This document shows, in pieces, positions 26,393 through 35,193 of a stretch of DNA of 64,000 nt. A program made the position numbers and the translations under genes. The number at the start of each line of letters is the position of its first letter. Position 1 is the stretch's first letter. The stretch is from positions 62,001 through 126,000 of the forward strand of contig NZ_BAABRO010000019.1 in NCBI RefSeq assembly GCF_039545035.1, in the 5' to 3' direction. This DNA comes from Novipirellula caenicola (GTDB lineage Bacteria; Planctomycetota; Planctomycetia; Pirellulales; Pirellulaceae). Below the pieces are notes generated by a model. The model was not told the DNA's origin, did no database searches, and worked only from the letters and a program-made list of their open reading frames with translations.

Positions 26393-29300
26393 ATGAACAA
26401 ACGAACTGCCCGTCTTGCTCTTTTGATGGCCATTTTGGGTGGCCCGTTTGCCACAGCCGCTGACTTTAGCGTCAGCAATCACAGTGACTCCGGCGCCGGA
26501 TCGCTGCGAGCGGCGATTGAAAGTTTGAATGCCGCCGGTGCTGGCACGCATTCGATCACGTTTGCCAATGGCTTGGATCCAATCGCACTCGCGTCGAACC
26601 TGCCGATGATCGTGGGGACCGATCAAACGATCACGATCAACGGCGCCGGCAACACGGTCTCGGGGCAAAACACCGCACGGTTGTTCTTTGTTGCTGATGG
26701 CGACGTCACGATCGAAAACATGACGCTCAAACAAGGGCTCGCCGACGGCGGTGACGGCGGCGTTGGAATGGGCGGTGGCGGTGGTGGCGCGGGGGCCGGC
26801 GGTGCGTTGTTCGTCAACTCCGGTGCCAACGTGGTCATCCGTGGTGTCACGCTTGACAGCAATGCTGCCAAAGGCGGTGACGGAGGAAATTCAAACACAA
26901 ATGCTTCAGGTGGCGGCGGCGGTGGTGGTGGATACGCGGGAAACGGTGGGGTTTCAAGCGATCAAGGTGGTGGCGGTGGAGGAGGATTTGATGGCAATGG
27001 AGGTAGTGCAGCCGACCAAGGTGGTGGTGGCGGCGGTGGTGTCACAGGCAATGGAGGCGATGCAAGCGCTAACGCTGGGGGTGGTGGCGGTGGAATTGGT
27101 GACGGCGAATCCACTGCTGACAACACCGGTGGCGATGGCGATGGAGGCGCCGCAGGCGGCACAGCAAACAACAAGGGATCCGCAGGCAATCCCGGCGGTG
27201 GGGGAGGTGGCTTCTATGCGACTGGAGGAGACGGGGGTGTTTATGGCGGTGGCGGCGGATCCGGTGTATACGGCGTGGCTCCCGCCGGCAGCGGCGGTAG
27301 CTACGGTGGCGGCGGAGGTGGCGGCACCGAATCGCCAGGGGGAAATGGCGGTGAATTTGCTGGCGGTGGCGGTGCTGGTGTTGACGCAGACAACGCCGGC
27401 AACGGCGGTGACTTCGGCGGAGGCGGAGGAGGAGCCACTCCGGGCAGTGGCGGGTTTGGCGGCGGCGATGGAGGGGAGATCTTCACTGGCGGTGACGCCG
27501 GCGACGCGATGGGCGGTGCCATCTTTGCGCGGCAGGGCGGAAGCCTCTCGATCGTTGACAGCTCACTCAATGGCAGTAGCTTGACCGCCGGAACCGGGGG
27601 GACAGGTTCCCTTGGCAATGGCGCCAACGGCCAAACCATCGGGGTGGGGATGTACCTGCACACCGGGGTCACTGCAGGGATCGAAGTCAGCACCGGATCA
27701 AAGACTCTGGCCGACGAGATCGGCGGCACAGGATCGCTGCAGAAAACCGGAAGCGGCGAACTCATTCTCTCAGGCACAAACACTTACACCGGCACCACTT
27801 CGATCAACGCCGGACGATTGGCCGTCAACGGCTCACTCGCGGGGCACACCATTGTCGGCGCAAACGCTGAACTGGGTGGCAGCGGAACCATCCACGGTAA
27901 TGTCGTCAACAACGGGACCTTTGCCGCCGGCAATTCGATCGGAAAGCTGACCGTCGGGGGCGATGCCACATTTAATTCCGGCAGCAGTACCGTGGTCGAA
28001 ATCAAGCCGGCGGCCAGCCCCGTCGCCGGAGTCGATAACGACTTGATCGTCGCCGACACCGCCACCATCAACGGCGGCGATGTCTCGGTGCGAGGAGCCG
28101 CAGGGACCTACACCGAAGGAGCTACATATCTGTTCCTGGAAACACGGCATGGACTCAGCGGCACGTTCGATTCGATCCGCGATGACCTCGCCTTCTTTGA
28201 TGCCGAGCTGGGCTACGATTCGTACTCGGCGTTCTTTACATTGGTCGACAGCAGCACCGATTTTGCCTCGGTGGGCGGCTCGGGCAATCGTCAATCCGTG
28301 GGAGCCTACATCGACCAAAACTCCAGCGGTGCCGGTGGTGACTTCAAGGTCGTACTCGATGCGTTTAGCATGCTCAGCACACCTCAAGTGCAGCGTGGAC
28401 TGAGCCAACTAGGTGGTGATGTCTACGGCAGCCAGTCTCAAGTGACGATCCAAGGCACCAGCCAATTGATCGGCACGATCGGCGGCCAATTGCGTTCGGG
28501 GTTGTTCACCGGTGGTGGATCCAACAGCGGTGGCTTCGCCAGTGCCGCGTCGTCCCCAATTCCCGCGGCATCCACCGCATCTGGTTCCGGTGTCGCCTTG
28601 GTCAGTTATGTCGACGCATCCCAAACGCCTTGTGACGTGCTAATCGCGCCGACCTGCCATGCCGCCTATCACTGGCGTGGCTGGATGACCGGTTACGGAC
28701 TGGGCGGATCCGCCGAATCCGATGGCAACGCCGCAGGAATCGATTACGGATTGGGGGGAACCACGTTTGGCATCGAGCGTGATCTCGGTGACAACGTTCG
28801 CCTTGGTTTCTTCGGCGGTTACGTCGGCTCGTCGGTCAGCGCGGATAACATCAACCAAACCGTCCGCAGCGACGGAGGCAATTTTGGCAGCTACCTGACT
28901 CACACCTCAGGTCGTCACTACGGAATCGCAATGGGCGGATTGCAGTTCGACGATTTTGACGCCGAACGCACGATCCAAGTCGGCGGATTGACTCGCAACG
29001 CAAGCGGCAACTCGGACGGATGGCAAGGATTCGCTTACGGCGAACGCGGCTTGAATCTGCAATTGACTCGTTCGCACACTTGGCAACCGTTCGCAGGGCT
29101 GCAATACGTTTACGCTCGTCAAAACGCATTTACCGAGACGGGTGCGGGGGCGATGAATTTGGCGATGGCGGGAATCGACTCGCATTCGCTTCGCAGCAAC
29201 CTGGGCAGCCGACTGCAGTGGCAGCCATGGACATCGCGTCATGGCTGGGCGATCACACCGGAGATCCGTGGCAGCTGGCTGCACGAGTTCTTGGACACCA

Positions 29301-29509
29301 CGTCGGTCGTCAACGCCCAATTCGCCGGCGTCGGCGGTGCAGGCTTTATTGCTAACGGGCTGGACCTCGGCCGCGACTGGGCAATCGTCGGTGGCGGCTT
29401 TGCGGCGCGTCCAAGTGACCGCTGGGAACTGCGAGCCGATTACAACACGCAGTTCAACGACCGCCAAGTCTTCCACGTCGGCTCGGGAACGCTCAGCTAC
29501 GTTTGGTAG
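26393..29509 (+). CDS. Autotransporter with glycine-rich passenger domain
   Basis: 1038 residues from ATG 26393 (GTG 26390 is adjacent). Signal peptide about 1-23 (LALLMAILGGPFATAA). The passenger begins with a beta-helix-like section (DFSVSNHSDSGAGSLRAAIE), then a glycine-rich tract at about 118-380. Next come autotransporter-associated strand repeats (GSLQKTGSGELILSGTNTYT, GTTSINAGRLAVNGSL). The last 270 residues form an autotransporter beta-barrel: alternating hydrophobic strands such as NVRLGFFGGYVGSSVS and WELRADYNTQF, ending in LSYVW with the terminal aromatic residue expected for outer-membrane assembly. The passenger is expected outside the cell, probably in adhesion. Such proteins are mainly known from Proteobacteria. 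There is no clear ribosome-binding site. Confidence 0.9.
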   Translation: MNKRTARLALLMAILGGPFATAADFSVSNHSDSGAGSLRAAIESLNAAGAGTHSITFANGLDPIALASNLPMIVGTDQTITINGAGNTVSGQNTARLFFVADGDVTIENMTLKQGLADGGDGGVGMGGGGGGAGAGGALFVNSGANVVIRGVTLDSNAAKGGDGGNSNTNASGGGGGGGGYAGNGGVSSDQGGGGGGGFDGNGGSAADQGGGGGGGVTGNGGDASANAGGGGGGIGDGESTADNTGGDGDGGAAGGTANNKGSAGNPGGGGGGFYATGGDGGVYGGGGGSGVYGVAPAGSGGSYGGGGGGGTESPGGNGGEFAGGGGAGVDADNAGNGGDFGGGGGGATPGSGGFGGGDGGEIFTGGDAGDAMGGAIFARQGGSLSIVDSSLNGSSLTAGTGGTGSLGNGANGQTIGVGMYLHTGVTAGIEVSTGSKTLADEIGGTGSLQKTGSGELILSGTNTYTGTTSINAGRLAVNGSLAGHTIVGANAELGGSGTIHGNVVNNGTFAAGNSIGKLTVGGDATFNSGSSTVVEIKPAASPVAGVDNDLIVADTATINGGDVSVRGAAGTYTEGATYLFLETRHGLSGTFDSIRDDLAFFDAELGYDSYSAFFTLVDSSTDFASVGGSGNRQSVGAYIDQNSSGAGGDFKVVLDAFSMLSTPQVQRGLSQLGGDVYGSQSQVTIQGTSQLIGTIGGQLRSGLFTGGGSNSGGFASAASSPIPAASTASGSGVALVSYVDASQTPCDVLIAPTCHAAYHWRGWMTGYGLGGSAESDGNAAGIDYGLGGTTFGIERDLGDNVRLGFFGGYVGSSVSADNINQTVRSDGGNFGSYLTHTSGRHYGIAMGGLQFDDFDAERTIQVGGLTRNASGNSDGWQGFAYGERGLNLQLTRSHTWQPFAGLQYVYARQNAFTETGAGAMNLAMAGIDSHSLRSNLGSRLQWQPWTSRHGWAITPEIRGSWLHEFLDTTSVVNAQFAGVGGAGFIANGLDLGRDWAIVGGGFAARPSDRWELRADYNTQFNDRQVFHVGSGTLSYVW
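26740..27530 (+). repeat. Glycine-rich coding repeat tract
   Basis: About 260 codons dominated by GGN and GGY. Irregular units of about 17-20 residues have the form (G)6-8-x-x-G-N-G-G-x-x-S/A-x-D/Q. Examples are GGYAGNGGVSSDQ, GGFDGNGGSAADQ and GGVTGNGGDASAN. Long Gly runs alternate with Asn/Asp/Gln turns. Confidence 0.85.
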
Positions 29510-29917
29510 AGCCAAGACGCCGAGCAGGGCCGGTTCTCACCGGCCGTGGAGACTGGATCAATGCCACCGCCATTGGTATGAATCGGGTGGTTCTTGTCGC
29601 GGAGCGATGCGTTGGGTGAAGCGTAGGGGGGGATGGGCCGGTAGGTACCGAGACTGCTTCGCTACCGTGTGATTCGGCAGCCCCCGAGCGAAAAAAACTT
29701 GTTTTCACAAGGAATGACGGGCAAAAAATGTCTTGATGACAACGTTGCCAACTTTGCCCCAGCCATGGCGTAGTGCTTTGCAGCCGCCCTAAAGCGACGC
29801 GTCGATCGCGAGGATACGGCTCGAAACGCGTCGCAAAAAAACGCTGTCCCATTAAACCGGCAATCTCGGTTAGAATCTCGCGGCAGACCGTTATTTTTCG
29901 TACTGGAGATTCCCCGC
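29510..29917. other. Gene-free region before the opp operon
   Basis: About 410 bases. A 7-bp hairpin (GGCCGGT/ACCGGCC, 29528-29545) lies just after the autotransporter stop and might act in termination. The rest shows no gene; the opp promoter should be here but no clear -35/-10 pair stood out. Confidence 0.4.
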
Positions 29918-31879
29918 GTGCCTCCCGAAGTTCGCCGTGCTTTCCTGATCGTCGCCTGCCTTGTCGTGGTCGCCGCTGTCGCGTGGGCATCCTTGTTTGA
30001 CGCAACGCCACCCGCCGATTTCAGCCTTCAAAACGGCAGCGATCCCAAGACCATCGACCCCGCCCGGGCGACAGGCAACATCGAAAGCCGGATCATCTTC
30101 GCGTTGTTCGAGGGACTGTTGACGATGATGCCCGAGGGCGATCCCGATCCGGTGACGGGATTGCAGCCGATGTCGCCTCAGCCCGGCGTGGCCGAGTCGT
30201 ATGAGATTTCCAACGACGGCCGCACCTATACCTTCCATCTACGCGAGAACGCTACTTGGACCGACGGCACCCCGGTGACCAGTCACGATTTCGCCTGGAG
30301 TTGGCAGCGGATGCTGCACCCGGAAACCGCTTGCGAATACACCTTCCAGCTGTACGCGGTGCCCTTTGCCGAACAATACGCCAGCGGTTTGGTCGAAGTC
30401 GGTGACCGCGTCGAAGTCGAACTGTGGGACCGCCCGCTTGATACGCCGACGGAATCGAGCCAGCAAAATTTCCCTCGCGGCACGATGCTGTATGGAACGC
30501 TTCGCGAGATCGTCAAACCGCCCGAACCCGAACTGGCGGACGATCTCGGCGACGAAGAACGTGAAAACGCAATGCTCGATTGGCAACAACAATGGGTCTA
30601 CCGCGTCGACGTCGCCAAGGAAGACTCCGATGGCAACGTGTTGTGGGATGGCGAAGTCCAATCGCAAACCTTTACCGTTGACTTGGACTCAGCGGCCGCC
30701 GATGAAAACACTCAGCGATGTCACGCTGTGATGGTCGCCTTTGGCAAACTCGGCAGCTTAGAAACGCCCGACGATCGCACCTTCGTTGTTCATTTGAAGG
30801 ACGCGGTTCCCTACTTTCCCAATCTGGCGGCCTACTATCCGTTGTTCGCAGTGAATCGAAAGTGCGTGGAAACCTACGGATCGCCATTGTGGACCAAGGC
30901 CGAGAACATTGTCACCAACGGACCGTTCAAACTTGGGTTTCGTCGTTTGCGTGATCGATTGCGATTGGTCAAAAACGAAGACTACCATGCGGTCAATCCC
31001 AACGGTTTTGACACCGTCGACTTCCTTTCGATGGAAGGCCAAAACACGGCGCTGAACATGTACGAAACCGGGCAAATTCAATGGGTGACCGATCCGCCGA
31101 CCGCCTTGTTGGAAGAACTGAAAACGCGTGACGATTTTATCACCGCGCCTCAATTGTCAGTCTACTTCTATCGTTTGAACGTGGCTCGCAAACCGCTCGA
31201 TGACCCTCGTATTCGTCGTGCCATTGCCAAGGCGATTAACCGCGTTCAGATTGTCGAGCAAGTCACCAAGTCGGGGCAAATCCCGGCCTACACAAACGTG
31301 CCTCCGGGGCTTGCACTTTACGAAAGTGCAGTGGGCATCAATCCCGACATCGAAGAAGCGAAACAACTGCTCGCCGAGGCGGGCTATCCCGGGGGTCGCG
31401 GCATTCCCAAGATGACGCTGCTGTACAACACCAGCGAAGGGCATCGCGCGATCGCCGAAGTGATCCAGCAACAATTGCTGAACAATCTGAACGTCAAAAT
31501 TGAACTGCAAAACATGGAATGGGGCAGTTTTCTGGATAAGACGCAGCAAAAAGATTACGACATCGCCCGAGCGGGCTGGATTGCCGATTACCCCGACCCC
31601 AATACGTTCCTGGACATGTGGGTCACCGACGGGCCGCAGAACAGCACGAATTGGAGCAACAAAGAGTACGACCAATTGATTGCCGATTCGGCACGTGAAA
31701 GCGACCCCGTGAAACGGATGAAATTGCTACAACGCGCCGAACAAATCTGGGTCGACGAGATGCCGGTGATTCCAATTTATTTCTACACCTCGATCAATAT
31801 GGTCAAACCCAACGTCAAAGGGTTCTTTCCAACGGCCCAGGACTTACATCCGTTGCATTTGCTCGAGTATCGAAAGTAA
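29918..31879 (+). CDS. oppA: Peptide ABC transporter substrate-binding protein
   Basis: 653 residues, long for OppA (about 540). It starts at GTG 29918 with GGAG at 29905-29908. An N-terminal hydrophobic helix (AFLIVACLVVVAAVAWASLF) serves as signal or membrane anchor; it lacks a proper lipobox. SBP family 5 marks: LQNGSDPKTIDPARATGN, FALFEGLLTM, YTFHLRENATWTDGTPVTSHDFAWSWQRML, then DPRIRRAIAKAINR and DYDIARAGWIADYPDPNTFLDMW. An acidic insertion around residues 150-260 (EPELADDLGDEERENAMLDW) is not typical. It binds oligopeptides in the periplasm for OppBCDF. First gene of a five-gene operon; 21 bases separate it from oppB. Confidence 0.93.
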   Translation: MPPEVRRAFLIVACLVVVAAVAWASLFDATPPADFSLQNGSDPKTIDPARATGNIESRIIFALFEGLLTMMPEGDPDPVTGLQPMSPQPGVAESYEISNDGRTYTFHLRENATWTDGTPVTSHDFAWSWQRMLHPETACEYTFQLYAVPFAEQYASGLVEVGDRVEVELWDRPLDTPTESSQQNFPRGTMLYGTLREIVKPPEPELADDLGDEERENAMLDWQQQWVYRVDVAKEDSDGNVLWDGEVQSQTFTVDLDSAAADENTQRCHAVMVAFGKLGSLETPDDRTFVVHLKDAVPYFPNLAAYYPLFAVNRKCVETYGSPLWTKAENIVTNGPFKLGFRRLRDRLRLVKNEDYHAVNPNGFDTVDFLSMEGQNTALNMYETGQIQWVTDPPTALLEELKTRDDFITAPQLSVYFYRLNVARKPLDDPRIRRAIAKAINRVQIVEQVTKSGQIPAYTNVPPGLALYESAVGINPDIEEAKQLLAEAGYPGGRGIPKMTLLYNTSEGHRAIAEVIQQQLLNNLNVKIELQNMEWGSFLDKTQQKDYDIARAGWIADYPDPNTFLDMWVTDGPQNSTNWSNKEYDQLIADSARESDPVKRMKLLQRAEQIWVDEMPVIPIYFYTSINMVKPNVKGFFPTAQDLHPLHLLEYRK

Positions 31880-31900
31880 GAAGGTCCACAAAGGATTTGC

Positions 31901-32830
31901 ATGCGAGATTTACTTAGCTACATCATCAAACGATTCGGCTGGATGCTGATCACGTTGTGGATTGTCTACAGCGTGTCGTTTGTGTTGATGCGCAGCGTTC
32001 CGGGAAATCCGTTCAGTAGCGAACGCAATGTGCCGCCGGCGATCGAGCGACAATTAAAGGCACGTTACAATCTGGACGCGCCGCCGCTGGAACAATACGT
32101 CGATTATCTAGTGGGGATTGTCACGCGATTTGACCTGGGTTGGTGCATCCGGTTAGAGGATTACAGCGTCAACCAAGTGCTCGCCGAAGGTTTTCCCGTC
32201 TCGGCATCGCTGGCGATTTTCGCTTTGGTGTTCGCCATTGTCTTGGGCGTTTCCGCCGGAGTGGTCTCGGCGGTCTATCGTGGTTCGTTTGCTGACGTGA
32301 GCATGATGGCGGCTGCAGTGCTAGGAATCGCGATCCCAAACTTTGTGCTCGCCAGTTTGGCGATCCTGCTGTTCGTGTTCGGAATCCAACTCTTTCCCGC
32401 GGGCGGCTGGGGGACGCTACGGCAAGTCGCGCTGCCGGCCCTATGCCTCGGAGCTCCGGTGGCCGCTTACATCGCGCGGCTGACGCGAGCGGGGATGTTA
32501 GAGGTGATGACCCGCGACCATGTTCGCACCGCGTTTGCCAAAGGCTTGCCACGACACACCGTGATCACGCGACATGTGTTGCCCGGTGCGATGTTGCCCG
32601 TGGTTTCGTATCTCGGACCAGCGACGGCCAGCGTTTTGACAGGATCGTTGGTACTGGAAAAGATCTTCGCATTGCCTGGTATGGGCAGCCATTTCATTTA
32701 CGCCGCGACCCAGCGTGATTACACACTCGCAATGGGTATGGTGCTCACTTACACCGTCATCTTGTTCATCATGAATTCGCTTGTGGACATCTCGTACTCG
32801 GTCATCGATCCACGGGTGAAATTGCAATGA
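31901..32830 (+). CDS. oppB: Peptide ABC transporter permease, OppB type
   Basis: 309 residues, the usual length, with about six membrane helices. The N-terminus YIIKRFGWMLITLWIVYSVSFVLMRSVPGNPF is characteristic. The cytoplasmic EAA loop that contacts the ATPases reads VRTAFAKGLPRHTVITRHVLPGAMLPV (shown here in part as RTAFAKGLPRHTVITRHVLP). The end ISYSVIDPRVKLQ is also conserved. It forms one half of the inner-membrane channel with OppC. The stop overlaps the oppC start by four bases (ATGA at 32827-32830), indicating translational coupling. Confidence 0.95.
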   Translation: MRDLLSYIIKRFGWMLITLWIVYSVSFVLMRSVPGNPFSSERNVPPAIERQLKARYNLDAPPLEQYVDYLVGIVTRFDLGWCIRLEDYSVNQVLAEGFPVSASLAIFALVFAIVLGVSAGVVSAVYRGSFADVSMMAAAVLGIAIPNFVLASLAILLFVFGIQLFPAGGWGTLRQVALPALCLGAPVAAYIARLTRAGMLEVMTRDHVRTAFAKGLPRHTVITRHVLPGAMLPVVSYLGPATASVLTGSLVLEKIFALPGMGSHFIYAATQRDYTLAMGMVLTYTVILFIMNSLVDISYSVIDPRVKLQ

Positions 32831-34068
32831 GTGTTGCTGAGAAAAAAGAAATCGATCGCGAGCTGCTTGAAAAGATGCTCGCCGAGTCCAACCAAATCCA
32901 TGGTGTCTCGCTATGGCAGGATGCTTGGAAACGGCTGCGTCGTAAGCGAACAGCGATGGCGTCGATGGGATTCCTGGTTGTTTTGGCGTTGATGGCGCTA
33001 CTGACACCGCTGTTGCCGCTGCAAAGTCCGATCGACAAGGATTTGAACAACCGCCGGTTTTTGTCACCCAACCTACACCCCATGGTCATGGGGTCTCGCG
33101 AAGGACTGAAGTTTGCGGACGGACGCTTGACCAGCGAGTTGGCGGCATTCAATGAAGAAATCGCGACGCTTCAGCAATCGCTTGATGCCGCTACGGATCC
33201 CGAAGAACGAGCGAAATTGATCCTTGCGATCGATGAACGCTACCAAGTCGAACACCCCTTTAACCAACTTTGGAACGAACTCGGCCCGGTTTCCTGGCAA
33301 CTCACCCGAGCTCGAGTGGCCCTGTTTGGCGACTATGCGATCCCCAGTATCTTCGGCACCGATATCCTCGGCCGCGATCTGTTGGCTCGTGTCTTTTGGG
33401 GAGCCCGGGTGTCGCTGATCGTCGGCATCGTCGCGACGTTGGTCAGTTTGTTGATCGGCGTCAGCTACGGCGCGATCGCAGGTTATTTCGGCGGCTGGAT
33501 CGATGCCGTGATGATGCGGATCGTCGACATGATGTATTCGATTCCGTTTATTTTTGTCGTCATCTTTCTGGTCACGTTTCTCGGCGAGGACAGCGTCAAG
33601 AAAAAGCTCGACGGAATTGGAATCGACCAAATCACGATCTTCTACATCATTATCGGAGCGATCTACTGGTTGACGATGTCGCGAGTGGTTCGGGGCCAGA
33701 TCCTATCGCTTCGCCATGAACAATTTGTCGAATCGGCGCGAACCGTGGGGGCATCCCCGCCACGGATCATCTTTCGCCATCTGGTGCCCAATGTACTGGG
33801 GATCGTGATCGTTTACCTGACGCTGACGATTCCCTCGGTGATGCTGTTCGAAGCCTTCTTGTCGTTCCTCGGTCTGGGCGTGGCGCCCCCCGATGTTTCG
33901 TGGGGACTGCTACTAAACGATGGCGTCGAAGCGTTATCGAGCGTGAAGCTGTTTTGGTGGGTTGTGGTTTTCCCAGGCCTCTCGCTTGCGTCGACTTTGT
34001 TTGCGTTGAACTTTCTCGGTGACGGACTTCGTGACGCACTGGATCCTCGTATGAAAAACCGGGACTAG
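32827..34068 (+). CDS. oppC: Peptide ABC transporter permease, OppC type, with inserted domain
   Basis: 413 residues against about 300 in most OppC proteins. The first helix (about 45-65) is followed by an extra soluble section (about 70-165). This has a helical, charged part (LAAFNEEIATLQQSLDAATD, PEERAKLILAIDERYQVEHP) that may form a short coiled coil in the periplasm. The canonical FGTDILGRDLLARVFWGARV then leads into five more helices. The EAA loop is QFVESARTVGASPPRIIFRH, and the end GDGLRDALDPRM is standard. It pairs with OppB. After its stop comes an unusual 105-base gap holding a palindromic element, whereas other junctions in the operon overlap or nearly touch. Confidence 0.94.
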   Translation: MSVAEKKEIDRELLEKMLAESNQIHGVSLWQDAWKRLRRKRTAMASMGFLVVLALMALLTPLLPLQSPIDKDLNNRRFLSPNLHPMVMGSREGLKFADGRLTSELAAFNEEIATLQQSLDAATDPEERAKLILAIDERYQVEHPFNQLWNELGPVSWQLTRARVALFGDYAIPSIFGTDILGRDLLARVFWGARVSLIVGIVATLVSLLIGVSYGAIAGYFGGWIDAVMMRIVDMMYSIPFIFVVIFLVTFLGEDSVKKKLDGIGIDQITIFYIIIGAIYWLTMSRVVRGQILSLRHEQFVESARTVGASPPRIIFRHLVPNVLGIVIVYLTLTIPSVMLFEAFLSFLGLGVAPPDVSWGLLLNDGVEALSSVKLFWWVVVFPGLSLASTLFALNFLGDGLRDALDPRMKNRD

Positions 34069-34073
34069 TTGCG

Positions 34074-34159
34074 GTCCGAAAAGGGGTCTGACCCTTTGCA
34101 GAGAGCAATCCACTTTTATGACATTACCATTTCAGAGAGGGTCAGACCCCTTTTCCGAC
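34074..34159. repeat. REP-like palindromic element inside the opp operon
   Basis: The 18-base arms 34078-34095 (GAAAAGGGGTCTGACCCT) and 34138-34155 (AGGGTCAGACCCCTTTTC) are perfect inverted copies, extending to 22 bases with one mismatch. Each arm also has internal symmetry (GGGTC-x-GACCC). The 42-base centre is AT-rich. Sequences of this form are commonly found near REP-associated tyrosine transposases (IS200/IS605-like); that link is from general knowledge. No transposase gene is in the window. Confidence 0.85.
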
Positions 34160-34173
34160 AGAGTTTAGATTTG

Positions 34174-35193
34174 ATGCCCGAATCCAACGATTCACCGATC
34201 CTTTCGGTCGAAAATTTGCAGGTTAGCTTTAAAACCGACGACGGCATCGTCCGCGCGGTTCGCGGCGTGTCGTTTGACATTCGCCCCGGCGAAACGGTGG
34301 GGATTGTTGGCGAAAGCGGCAGCGGTAAAAGCGTCACCAATTTGGCGTTGATGGGGTTGGTCCCAAAACCGCCAGGACGCATCGACGGCGGCTCGGCGAT
34401 GTATGGTGGTCGCGATCTGCTGAAGATGAACGAATCGCAATTGCGAACGATTCGTGGACGAAAGATCGCGATGATCTTCCAAGACCCGATGACAGCGCTG
34501 AATCCGCTGATGACGGTCGAGCAGCAATTGTGCGAGATCACGCAGTTGCACTTGGGACTGACCAAAAAACAAGCTCGCAGCCGCGCCGTCGAGATGCTTG
34601 AATTGGTCGGGATTAGCTCGCCCGCGAAACGGTTGCGAGATTACCCGCATCAATTCAGTGGCGGGATGCGGCAACGGGTGATGATCGCGATGGCATTATC
34701 GTGTGAGCCCGATGTGTTGATTGCCGATGAGCCCACAACGGCACTGGACGTGACCATCCAAGCTCAGATTTTGGATTTGCTGGCTGATCTTCAGAAACGC
34801 CGCGGCACCAGCATCTTGTTGATCACACACGACCTTGGCGTGGTCGCCGGCGTTTGCCACCGCGTGTTGGTGATGTACGCCGGCCGCGTGGTCGAGAAGG
34901 CTTCGGTGAACGATTTGTTTGCCCAGCCGAAACATCCCTACACGTTGGGGCTATTGAATTCGTTGCCTCGATTTGATCAAGAGCAAAGTGACTTGTTGCA
35001 AGCGATCCCTGGCCAACCGCCGGACATGGCACGCGTCCCTGAGGGATGTTCCTTTCGAGCACGTTGCCGCTACGCGATTGACAAATGTGCCACCATCGAT
35101 CCACCGCTTGCACCCGCGGGCGAAGGCCGATTGGCGGCATGCATCGTCGACGTTGAAAACGCGACGCCTCGCGATTACGAGGTGACCCAATGA
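34174..35193 (+). CDS. oppD: Peptide ABC transporter ATPase, OppD type
   Basis: 339 residues from ATG 34174; upstream codons fall in the palindromic element and are not protein. Walker [10 protein letters not shown]-loop [11 protein letters not shown], signature [16 protein letters not shown], Walker [15 protein letters not shown], switch His in [11 protein letters not shown]. The C-terminal oligopeptide-transport extension has the cysteine set [14 protein letters not shown] that in some Dpp/Opp ATPases binds a 4Fe-4S cluster. It energises OppBC with OppF. Its stop overlaps oppF by four bases. Confidence 0.96.
   Translation: MPESNDSPILSVENLQVSFKTDDGIVRAVRGVSFDIRPGETVGIVGESGSGKSVTNLALMGLVPKPPGRIDGGSAMYGGRDLLKMNESQLRTIRGRKIAMIFQDPMTALNPLMTVEQQLCEITQLHLGLTKKQARSRAVEMLELVGISSPAKRLRDYPHQFSGGMRQRVMIAMALSCEPDVLIADEPTTALDVTIQAQILDLLADLQKRRGTSILLITHDLGVVAGVCHRVLVMYAGRVVEKASVNDLFAQPKHPYTLGLLNSLPRFDQEQSDLLQAIPGQPPDMARVPEGCSFRARCRYAIDKCATIDPPLAPAGEGRLAACIVDVENATPRDYEVTQ

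Noticed and set aside
26751-27584. Long plus-strand frame opposite in phase to the autotransporter glycine tract, and matching minus-strand Pro-rich frames
   Set aside because: They are shadows of the GGN-rich repeat: the composition alone keeps other frames open, and the products are low complexity without family features.
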